Source: Fidelibacterota bacterium (GTDB lineage: Bacteria > Pseudomonadota > Alphaproteobacteria > Rhodospirillales > Rhodospirillaceae). From it: DNA of 40,667 bases. Position 1 is the first letter of the stretch. Every line of letters starts with the position of its first letter. The notes below the pieces were generated by a model. That model made no database searches, was not told the DNA's origin, and saw nothing but the letters and a program-made list of their open reading frames with translations. The DNA lies in NCBI GenBank assembly GCA_947481595.1, contig CANKHC010000004.1, positions 1 to 40,667 of the forward strand, read 5' to 3'. A program made the translations under genes and the position numbers. Of this stretch, positions 34,342 to 40,667 are shown piece by piece.

Positions 34342-35289
34342 ATGTCGCTTCAGGTCGCCATCCAGATGGACCCGATCGAGTCCATCAACATCAATGCAGA
34401 CTCGACCTTCGTCCTGGCGCTGGAAGCCCAGAGGCGCGGGCACAAGCTGTATCACTACGGCCCGCGCAAGCTCAGCTTCCGCGAAGGCCGCGTGACGGCC
34501 CGCGCCCGCGCCCTCAAGGTCAAGCGCGAGGTCGGCAAACACTATGAGCTGGGCCCCGAAGAAGTGCTCGATCTTTCGAAGATGGACGTGGTTCTGATGC
34601 GCCAGGATCCGCCCTTCGACATGGCTTACATCACCGCCACGCATATCCTCGAGCACATCCACCCGAAGACCTTGGTGGTCAACGATCCCGTCAGCGTGCG
34701 CAACGCGCCGGAGAAACTGTTCGTCACCCACTTCGAAGGCGTGATGCCGCCGACGCTCATCAGCGCCGATGTCGAGGACATCAAAGCCTTCCGCCGCGAG
34801 CACAAGGACATCATCGTAAAACCCTTATACGGCAACGGCGGCGCCGGCGTGTTCCACATCCGCCCCGACGACACGAACTTGGGTTCGCTGCTCGAGATGT
34901 TCACCACCACCTGGCGCGAGCCGGTGATCGTGCAGCGCTATGTGCCTGCCGTGCGCCAAGGCGACAAACGCATCATCCTGGTGGACGGCAAAGCCGTCGG
35001 CGCCATTAACCGCGTGCCCGCCGACGGCGAAGCGCGCTCCAACATGCACGTCGGCGGCCGCCCCGAAAAAACCCAGCTCACCAAACGCGAGCAAGAGATC
35101 TGCGACATCATCGGCCCCGCCCTCAAGGAGCGCGGCCTGATCTTCACGGGCATCGACGTCATCGGCGACTACCTCACCGAGATCAACGTCACCTCGCCCA
35201 CCGGCATCCAGGAGATCAACCGCTTCGACGGCAGCGCGCTAGAAGCCCTGGTGTGGGATGCGATCGAGGGTCGGCTGAAGAGCAAATAG
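34342..35289 (+). CDS. gshB: Glutathione synthetase
   Basis: ATP-grasp enzyme that joins gamma-glutamylcysteine and glycine. The 315-residue protein starts with [19 protein letters not shown], contains [33 protein letters not shown] (ATP-grasp loop), [18 protein letters not shown] and [14 protein letters not shown] at the metal-binding end, all characteristic of bacterial GshB. The ATG at 34342 has GGGGGA a few bases upstream. The gshA partner is not in the window. Confidence 0.97.
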   Translation: MSLQVAIQMDPIESININADSTFVLALEAQRRGHKLYHYGPRKLSFREGRVTARARALKVKREVGKHYELGPEEVLDLSKMDVVLMRQDPPFDMAYITATHILEHIHPKTLVVNDPVSVRNAPEKLFVTHFEGVMPPTLISADVEDIKAFRREHKDIIVKPLYGNGGAGVFHIRPDDTNLGSLLEMFTTTWREPVIVQRYVPAVRQGDKRIILVDGKAVGAINRVPADGEARSNMHVGGRPEKTQLTKREQEICDIIGPALKERGLIFTGIDVIGDYLTEINVTSPTGIQEINRFDGSALEALVWDAIEGRLKSK

Positions 35290-35319
35290 GCCAGATTCAG
35301 TTAGCGCGGCCGCAATTTC

Positions 35320-35337
35320 CCCGTCATATTTGACGGG
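35320..35337. repeat. Perfect inverted repeat between gshB and the secreted-protein gene
   Basis: CCCGTCA (35320-35326) and TGACGGG (35331-35337) form a perfect 7-base inverted repeat with a TATT centre, 53 bases upstream of the next start. It lacks a clear T tail, so it may be a weak gshB terminator or a protein-binding operator. Confidence 0.45.
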
Positions 35338-35390
35338 AATTCTACCCAGATAACCTTCCGAATTTCGCTCATGTCATGAGGAGACTCGAC

Positions 35391-37157
35391 GTGCGTTTTC
35401 TCGGTATTTCGTTTGCCGTTTTTCTCGGCCTCAGCTTCCCCGTTTCAGCAGCGCAGATCAAAGCCGTCGACGTGCCCGAAAGCGCGTTGGCGCCATTTGT
35501 CGTGCACAGCACTCCGGAGGCGGGCGATACAGCACAGCCTCCGAGGCGCGCACGTCCCGCGGACCGGCTGATTGAGCGGGCGAGTGCCGTCGACGGAACG
35601 CAGTATGCCGTCGTCGCGCCGATCTTCACCTCGGGCAACGTCTCGTACCTGCGGCTGTTCAACGGCCAAGGCTTGCCCGGCTTCACCAGCAAGTCCACGA
35701 CCTTTGCCGTGGGCGTCGTCGGCTCGCCCTCAGGAACGCTGTACGGCACCGCGCAGATCGCCGTGCCGGCGCTGGCCTCGAAGCAGGTGGCGATTTCCGA
35801 AATCCTGTCGCTTGCCAGCGTCGCCGGATTGAGCGGCAGCGACACAGGCTACTCGCTGTTCATCCAGAACACCGACCTGGTGGGCTTTCAGCACATCATC
35901 TTCAACCAGAGCAACGGCTTCTTCGAGAACGTCAGCACCTGCAGCCAGGGCTATCTCAATAACGCCGGCGACAGCCTGCAGGTCCTCAATAACGTGCATA
36001 CGTCGCGCCTTGCGACGTATCCGGCCTACGTCTCGGTCAGCAATTTCCAGGCGACCGCCGCGACCTATCAGGTGACGATGGTCGACGCCGCCACGGGTGC
36101 CACCGTCGGCATCATGAATCTCTCGACGGCCGCCAACGCGTCATATCTGCTGCCAATGACCTTCTTCGAGCAGCAGGCCTCGTGGTCACCGACCGCCGCA
36201 CAACTGCATGCCAACCTGATCATCCAAGCCGCGGGCAGCAGCGCCGTCGTCGGCCAGTTTGTGGTCAACCAGACCTACAACGCCTATCTCAACATGAGCG
36301 TCGGCTGCCTGGTGGGCAACTACGTGGAGGCAGGCGGCGGCGGGACCACATTCCCGGCCGTAGGAGCGAACGGGATTTACAAAGGGTTGGAGTCATCCGG
36401 GCGCGGCGTGCTGGGGATGATCGGCGCCAGCGGCGACTACTGGTTCTTCACATTCCAGACCGTGAACCCGGGAACCGACATCACGGGCATCCATTGGGGA
36501 ACCGGCACGTCCGCCAGCGGCACGTTCACCTCGGCCAGCGCGCGCGTGGCCTATCCGGTGCCCGCGACACAACAGGCGGACTTCCCGCTGTTGCCGGCCA
36601 ACGGCTACGTCAATAGCGGCTCGTGGACGCTGCAATATGTCCAAGGACAGAACCTCTCCGGCACGATGAGCTATTCCGTGCCCACGAATGTCTCCAACGC
36701 TTTTGCCGGCACGATCTCCTTCACGCGCATCGACTATGACCCGACGTCGTTGACTGCCCCGGCCCTCAGCCAGATCGCAGGCACCTATCGCGGCACCGTG
36801 AGCACGTCCACGGCGACGCCCAGTAGCGCGCCTAACGGCTGGACTCCCAGCCCAACGCTGATTATCTCGCCCACGGGCGCGATCTCGGGAACGCTCGGAT
36901 GTTCTTCAACCCCATTCGGAACATCTGCAACAGCGGTCTGCAGCATCGCCGGCACCATTACGCCGCGCAGCGACATCCGCGCCTATGACGTGAACCTCTC
37001 ATTTCCGACGTCGGGCGGCGGCAGTGTGTCGCAGGTGCTGACGACGTTGCCCTACACAGGGATGGCCTACTTCGATACCGTCCTCAACCGACTGACCTTG
37101 GGGACGCGTACATCCGCCAACGGTGTATTTGTCTTCAATTCGACCTCGAAGAATTGA
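35391..37157 (+). CDS. Large secreted protein of unknown function
   Basis: A 588-residue protein that I do not recognise. GTG 35391 is preferred to ATG 35376 because GAGGAG (35377-35382) lies 8 bases before it. The N-terminus MRFLGISFAVFLGLSFPVSA is a signal peptide, with cleavage near residue 20-21. The mature protein is rich in Ser, Thr, Gly and Ala with regular beta-strand-like alternation. The first part (about 60-310) has SYLRLFNGQG, QIAVPALASKQVAISEIL and SLFIQNTD; the second (about 315-588) contains two similar segments, NGIYKGLESSGRG and AGTYRGTVSTSTA, each followed by a Gly/Ser-rich strand series. It has no membrane anchor or lipobox. A surface or extracellular beta-rich protein is inferred. 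Confidence 0.6.
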   Translation: MRFLGISFAVFLGLSFPVSAAQIKAVDVPESALAPFVVHSTPEAGDTAQPPRRARPADRLIERASAVDGTQYAVVAPIFTSGNVSYLRLFNGQGLPGFTSKSTTFAVGVVGSPSGTLYGTAQIAVPALASKQVAISEILSLASVAGLSGSDTGYSLFIQNTDLVGFQHIIFNQSNGFFENVSTCSQGYLNNAGDSLQVLNNVHTSRLATYPAYVSVSNFQATAATYQVTMVDAATGATVGIMNLSTAANASYLLPMTFFEQQASWSPTAAQLHANLIIQAAGSSAVVGQFVVNQTYNAYLNMSVGCLVGNYVEAGGGGTTFPAVGANGIYKGLESSGRGVLGMIGASGDYWFFTFQTVNPGTDITGIHWGTGTSASGTFTSASARVAYPVPATQQADFPLLPANGYVNSGSWTLQYVQGQNLSGTMSYSVPTNVSNAFAGTISFTRIDYDPTSLTAPALSQIAGTYRGTVSTSTATPSSAPNGWTPSPTLIISPTGAISGTLGCSSTPFGTSATAVCSIAGTITPRSDIRAYDVNLSFPTSGGGSVSQVLTTLPYTGMAYFDTVLNRLTLGTRTSANGVFVFNSTSKN

Positions 37158-37192
37158 GGCCGCGCCGGTAAGATTACCGGCGGGGGTTCACC

Positions 37193-38230
37193 ATGGTCGC
37201 GCACATCAATACCGTCGCCTTTGCCGGGATCGATGTGCTGCCCATCGAGGCCCAGGTGGCGATCTCGGGCGGCTTGCCGACCTTCACCATCGTCGGCTTG
37301 CCCGACAAAGCCGTCGGGGAATCCAAGGAGCGCGTGCGCTCCGCCCTCAACGCCATTGGTCTGGCTCTCCCGCCCAAGCGCATCACGGTCAACTTAGCCC
37401 CCGCCGACGTGCAGAAAGAAGGCAGCCACTTCGACCTGCCGATTGCCTTGGGCCTGCTCGCCGCCATGGGCGTGCTGCCGGCCGAGGAAATGGCGCAGTA
37501 CACCGCGCTTGGTGAACTCGGCCTCGACGGCTCCATCGCCAGTGTCGCGGGTGTCTTGCCGGCGGCGGTCGCGGCCAACGCCGCCGACCGGGGACTGATT
37601 TGTCCCGGCTCACAAGGCGGCGAAGCGGCCTGGGCGGGCGGCGCCGATGTGCTGGCACCGCGCTCGCTCCTCGAGCTGATCAATCACTTCAAAGGCGTGA
37701 GCGTGCTCACACCGCCGCAAGCCGCGGCCCCCGGCGCAGGCACTGCCTATCTCGACCTCAAGGACATCAAAGGCCAGGAGAGCGCGAAACGCGCCGTCGA
37801 GATCGCGGCGGCGGGCGGCCATAACCTCTTGATGATCGGCCCGCCCGGCTCGGGCAAGTCGATGCTGGCGGCGCGCATGCCGGGCCTGTTGCCGCCGCTG
37901 TCGGCCGCCGAATCCCTGGAAGTCAGCATGATCCACTCGGTGGCGGGCCAGCTGCCCGAAGGCGGCATCGTGCGCCAGCGCCCCTTCCGCGATCCGCATC
38001 ATTCGGCCTCGACGCCAGCGCTGGTGGGCGGCGGCTTGCGCGTCAAGCCCGGCGAGATTTCCTTGGCGCACCGCGGCGTGCTGTTCCTCGACGAACTGCC
38101 GGAGTTTTCGCGCCAGGCCCTCGAATCCCTCCGCCAGCCATTGGAGACCGGGCGCGTGGTGGTCGCCCGCGCCAACGCGCACATCAGCTATCCGGCGCGT
38201 TTCCAATTGGTGGCGGCCATGAACCCCTGA
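37193..38230 (+). pseudogene. comM: comM (YifB-type Mg-chelatase-like AAA+ ATPase), 3'-truncated by an integrated island
   Basis: N-terminal two thirds of ComM/YifB, a AAA+ helicase that helps branch migration during natural transformation. The 345 residues show the ChlI-like N-domain ([19 protein letters not shown]-type segment, [16 protein letters not shown]), Walker A GPPGSGKS at 216-223, [11 protein letters not shown] and Walker [11 protein letters not shown] (D300). Intact ComM is about 500 residues and continues after AMNP with CRCGY; here a stop follows AMNP directly at 38228-38230, and foreign sequence begins. The missing 3' part should lie at the far end of the island outside the window. 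The remaining protein lacks the end of the AAA+ module and the C-terminal domain, so it is probably inactive. Confidence 0.92.
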
Positions 38231-39777
38231 GGTTTCGTTGCCAATCCACCGCGATCTGAAGGGGTCTCGATGGGAAGGGTTGGGTCTGTTTGAGCGGATG
38301 CGGCTGTGCCGCCGCCCGACCGTAGGGAGGGCGGCGGGGAGTAGTAGAGGTTGATTTCAACCTCGCCTTCTCCGACGACTATCCTGTCAGTGATGGCTTC
38401 CACGACTCGGCGTTTTTCTTCCCCTGGTAGGGTCGGCCACCTGGAATAGAGGTCGCGGGCATCCGCAATGACCTCTTCCTGGGACAGATGGGAGATCTTG
38501 AGGAAATCGAGGTCGGCCTGGGCTTGGGGTATTTCCTCATCGAGCTGGCGCTGGCGCTCAGACAATGGGTGATATTTCGCCCCGAATCCCTGTTTGTCGA
38601 TCATCCCCGACTGGTACAGGTCGTAGAGCTTATCGGTTTCTGTTGTAATTTTCTTTCGCTCACCTTCAAGGACGGCCAGCAACTCTGCCTTCTCCTTGAT
38701 CGTGACCTCGCCTTTTTCAAGAACCGACGCTATTTCAGCATCCGAAAACAGGAAGCTCTTTATCTGCTCGTGGAAGACTGCCTCAAGGTCAACAACCGGC
38801 ATTTTGTTTCGGCACTTATGGCAGGTGTATTTTGGACTGTTTGACGGGACGTACATTTTTTGCCCGCAAGCGCAGTAGGTGACGCCGGAGAACAGATGCA
38901 CGACTTTCTTGGTCGGCCGTTTACCTTTGGCCCGCTGTAAGTCCAACATGCCGACACATTCGTTCCAGAGGTCTTCGGAAACGATCGCTTCAACCTCGTG
39001 GTGTACCCATTCATCCTCGGGCTTGAGCTTCCAGGCTTTCTTGCCATTTGAAGACTGAGTGTAGTTGGCTCGCCGGATGCCCTTGGCAATCGGATCACGC
39101 AATAGGCGATCTACGGTCGTGTCCGAAAATGCCGATCCGTTCCGAGTTCGAAAGCCGCGCTCATTAAGCAGACGAGCAACTGTTTTCTTGCGCTTGTGCT
39201 CACGGAATAGCTCGTGCACGCACTTTCGTACCGGGGCCTCCTTGGGATCAGGCACCAGCTTCTTATCTTTCCATTGATAGCCAAAGGGCGCTTGACCGCC
39301 CAACGACTTCCCGAGCTTTGCCCGAATTGGCACGGACGCTGCAACACGCGACGCGATCTCTTCGCGCTCCCACTGCGCCATCGCTGCGATCATCGTGTAA
39401 AACAAGCGGCCGGCGGGAGTTGACGTATCGATCGATTCTGCGAGAGAGATAAGGTCTGCATTGCACTCGCGGAAGATCTCGGAGAATTCGAGAAGCTCTT
39501 TCGTATTTCGAGCAAGGCGCGCCAACTTTGAGAACACAAGGCCAGTAATGTGGCCGTGCCTGATGTCTTTCAACATCCGCTTGGCTTCAGGAGTATCTTT
39601 GACCGTTTTTCCGGAAATAGCGTCAAGGCGGTAAACCTCAACGACATCCCAGCCCTTGGCTTCCGCATATAGCCGGGCACGGCGCTCGTGGTGCTCGGGA
39701 CTTTCACCCCTCACCTGGTCTTCAGTCGAAACGCGAATCCAAATACCGATGCGTTTGACAGGCTGAGAGTTTTTCAT
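38188..39777 (-). CDS. Large serine recombinase (site-specific integrase)
   Basis: A 529-residue recombinase that probably integrated the island. The resolvase domain (about 9-150) has the catalytic serine S17 in WIRVSTEDQ and the motif [21 protein letters not shown], with [14 protein letters not shown] recombinase domain (about 165-265), a zinc ribbon (CACG and CHKC, about 300-325) and a coiled coil (about 340-420) follow. ATG 39777 has AGGAGGG about 8 bases upstream. The C-terminal region is odd: the last ~12 codons ([12 protein letters not shown]) are read from the antisense strand of comM, so the present 3' end was made by integration. Confidence 0.93.
   Translation of the reverse strand: MKNSQPVKRIGIWIRVSTEDQVRGESPEHHERRARLYAEAKGWDVVEVYRLDAISGKTVKDTPEAKRMLKDIRHGHITGLVFSKLARLARNTKELLEFSEIFRECNADLISLAESIDTSTPAGRLFYTMIAAMAQWEREEIASRVAASVPIRAKLGKSLGGQAPFGYQWKDKKLVPDPKEAPVRKCVHELFREHKRKKTVARLLNERGFRTRNGSAFSDTTVDRLLRDPIAKGIRRANYTQSSNGKKAWKLKPEDEWVHHEVEAIVSEDLWNECVGMLDLQRAKGKRPTKKVVHLFSGVTYCACGQKMYVPSNSPKYTCHKCRNKMPVVDLEAVFHEQIKSFLFSDAEIASVLEKGEVTIKEKAELLAVLEGERKKITTETDKLYDLYQSGMIDKQGFGAKYHPLSERQRQLDEEIPQAQADLDFLKISHLSQEEVIADARDLYSRWPTLPGEEKRRVVEAITDRIVVGEGEVEINLYYSPPPSLRSGGGTAASAQTDPTLPIETPSDRGGLATKPQGFMAATNWKRAG
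38209..38250. other. Left attachment junction (attL) of the island in comM
   Basis: The comM sequence ends in AACCCCTG (38222-38229), the codons Asn-Pro-Cys of intact comM, and then changes to element sequence. Around it, AACC/GGTT (38222-38225, 38231-38234) and more distal GGTGG/CCACC (38209-38213, 38246-38250) form an imperfect inverted repeat, as expected for a serine-recombinase att site. The crossover dinucleotide is probably within CCCCTG; the exact core needs the other end. Confidence 0.6.
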
Positions 39778-39861
39778 ACTCGAGCCCTCCTGAACCGTAC
39801 CTTGCTAACCTACTGGCGTAAAACACCACCGCTCGACGCGCCTGAGATCCGTCTATCTTAA

Positions 39862-39877
39862 CGTTGACGGCTCAACG
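39862..39877 (-). repeat. Perfect hairpin at the end of the DUF6602 gene
   Basis: CGTTGA (39862-39867) and TCAACG (39872-39877) form a 6-base stem with a CGGC loop, overlapping the TGA stop of the DUF6602 gene on the minus strand. A T-containing but not poly-T sequence follows, so it is at most a weak terminator before the recombinase gene. Confidence 0.35.
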
Positions 39878-40594
39878 AAGCCACTTCGCATAAGCCATTA
39901 TATCGATCATCGGCACTGTCGCCTTTTCCTGCAGCAACGAAATCAAGCGCAGGAGGAAGAGTGTAAGCGCCTTCGCGCCGTCGTGAATGATCACGTGGCA
40001 CTTTTCATCTATCTCGCAAAGGCCAGCTGTTGCAACGCAGGACAGATCAAGTCTTCCAGTCGCCAAATCTGAGCTGATAGCGGTTTTGAATGGGTCGCCA
40101 AATGCAGGGGTCCAGCAGCTATCGAGACAAAGTAAGCCGCCAAGAAGGGTCTGTGGCTCCTTGGCCGGGGTGGTTCCACCAGCATGTGGAATCGGCAAAC
40201 TTGTTCTATGTAGAGCCCGTACCGAAGCTACTTTTCGCTGCGCGTATCCAATGTTCTCGGCTGTTGCACTCTGCTTTACTTCGAATGCCGCATAAATGGA
40301 TTCAGCTGGAAGATAGGTCGTCCCACCGTGGTTGAAAATAAGCGGTGAATACTGGCGATCATAAACGACGATATCGATCTGATCGCTGCATTGTCCCTGC
40401 GAGTCGACAACGAACGCACTGGTTACCTGATATCGCTTTGGCAGGTATGTGTCCAACAAGCCAAGCCAGTGACCTTCGCTCGCGTCCCCTTTCGCAGTTG
40501 GATGTGAAATGGTCTCCCGTGCCAGCTTTAATTGTACGGCCAACGAAGTGTGAAGTCCTTCAAGAAGCGCAGAAAGGTCAACCTTGCTACTCAT
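39872..40594 (-). CDS. DUF6602-type PD-(D/E)XK nuclease-like protein
   Basis: A 240-residue soluble protein. The block GDASEGHWLGLLDTYLPKRY, VTSAFVVDSQG, QIDIVVYDRQYSPLIF and ESIYAAFEVKQ matches what I know of DUF6602 proteins. It carries a nuclease-type pattern: E40, D74 in QIDIV and E105-x-K107 in FEVK. DUF6602 genes are often near defence or mobile genes; a defence or restriction function is inference. ATG 40594 is chosen because family members begin about 30 residues before the SHP motif; an in-frame ATG at 40663 would add 23 residues, and the frame may remain open past the edge. It lies 94 bases upstream of the recombinase on the same strand. Confidence 0.7.
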   Translation of the reverse strand: MSSKVDLSALLEGLHTSLAVQLKLARETISHPTAKGDASEGHWLGLLDTYLPKRYQVTSAFVVDSQGQCSDQIDIVVYDRQYSPLIFNHGGTTYLPAESIYAAFEVKQSATAENIGYAQRKVASVRALHRTSLPIPHAGGTTPAKEPQTLLGGLLCLDSCWTPAFGDPFKTAISSDLATGRLDLSCVATAGLCEIDEKCHVIIHDGAKALTLFLLRLISLLQEKATVPMIDIMAYAKWLR

Positions 40595-40667
40595 GCAATT
40601 GTACCCCGTCAGACCTTGTTGGACAGATTGAGGTAGTTGAATAACGGAGAGTTTCTGGCTCATCGTA

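Larger units (their letters stand above)
38228..40667. mobile_element. Integrative genomic island in comM (left end; continues past the window)
   Basis: The island begins where comM sequence stops and runs to the window edge. It carries a large serine recombinase next to the junction and a DUF6602-type nuclease-like gene. Base composition is visibly more AT-rich than the core genome, most clearly after 39780. The right end and the remaining comM fragment are not in the window, so its size and further cargo are unknown. Confidence 0.88.

Noticed and set aside
38488-38844. A 118-codon open frame on the plus strand inside the island
   Set aside because: It is antisense to the serine recombinase, whose zinc ribbon and coiled-coil region is coherent there.
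1-40667. tRNA, rRNA genes and CRISPR arrays
   Set aside because: I saw no cloverleaf-like sequences with conserved T-arm, no rRNA segments and no regularly spaced direct repeats; a tRNAscan or CRISPR search was not possible here.

Overview
The window is a GC-rich chromosomal segment of an alphaproteobacterium. Three things point there: the gene order miaB-phoH-ybeY-ybeX-lnt-xre-metK-trmB-rimP-nusA-ylxR-infB-rbfA-truB-rpsO-pnp, an SOS box of the alphaproteobacterial LexA type (GAAC-N7-GAAC) on the DNA-repair gene mmcB, and frequent TTG and GTG starts. I cannot fix the order or genus from sequence alone.

Layout. (1) 1-7903: RNA modification and maturation and envelope genes (miaB, phoH, ybeY, ybeX, lnt), coupled by ATGA overlaps, then an Xre regulator, a strong terminator, and metK-trmB. 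(2) 7904-17563: a transcription/translation operon (rimP to pnp), preceded by a likely promoter and an attenuator hairpin. A 338-bp gene-free stretch between rpsO and pnp is full of RNA hairpins. (3) 17578-24293: a glycerophosphodiesterase, a flavin oxidoreductase with an unusual cysteine cluster, a membrane glycosyltransferase-like protein coupled to a class V aminotransferase, then on the minus strand a C-terminally extended PanD with a GNAT gene downstream, and divergently mmcB. (4) 24295-27117, minus: uxs, hldE and an I78-type inhibitor lipoprotein, apparently one envelope/LPS operon. (5) 27247-29871: a structured leader with a small upstream ORF, followed by two tandem paralogues that look like catalytically degenerate GGDEF-EAL proteins. 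(6) 29979-35289: a secreted SYLF-domain protein, an LpoA-like lipoprotein divergent from rsmI-yraN, a SirB1-type protein and gshB. (7) 35391-37157: a large secreted protein of unknown function. (8) 37193-40667: comM (YifB-type AAA+ ATPase), cut in the middle of a conserved Met-Asn-Pro-Cys stretch by an integrated island. The island carries a large serine recombinase and a DUF6602-type PD-(D/E)XK nuclease-like gene, and continues past the window edge with visibly lower GC.

The most interesting observations are the comM-integrated island, where the recombinase reading frame crosses the junction and borrows its last codons from comM; the tandem degenerate GGDEF-EAL pair with its switch-like leader; the LexA box lying on the mmcB start codon; the extended PanD next to a GNAT; and the structured rpsO-pnp spacer. 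All family calls come from reading motifs by eye. No database search was run.
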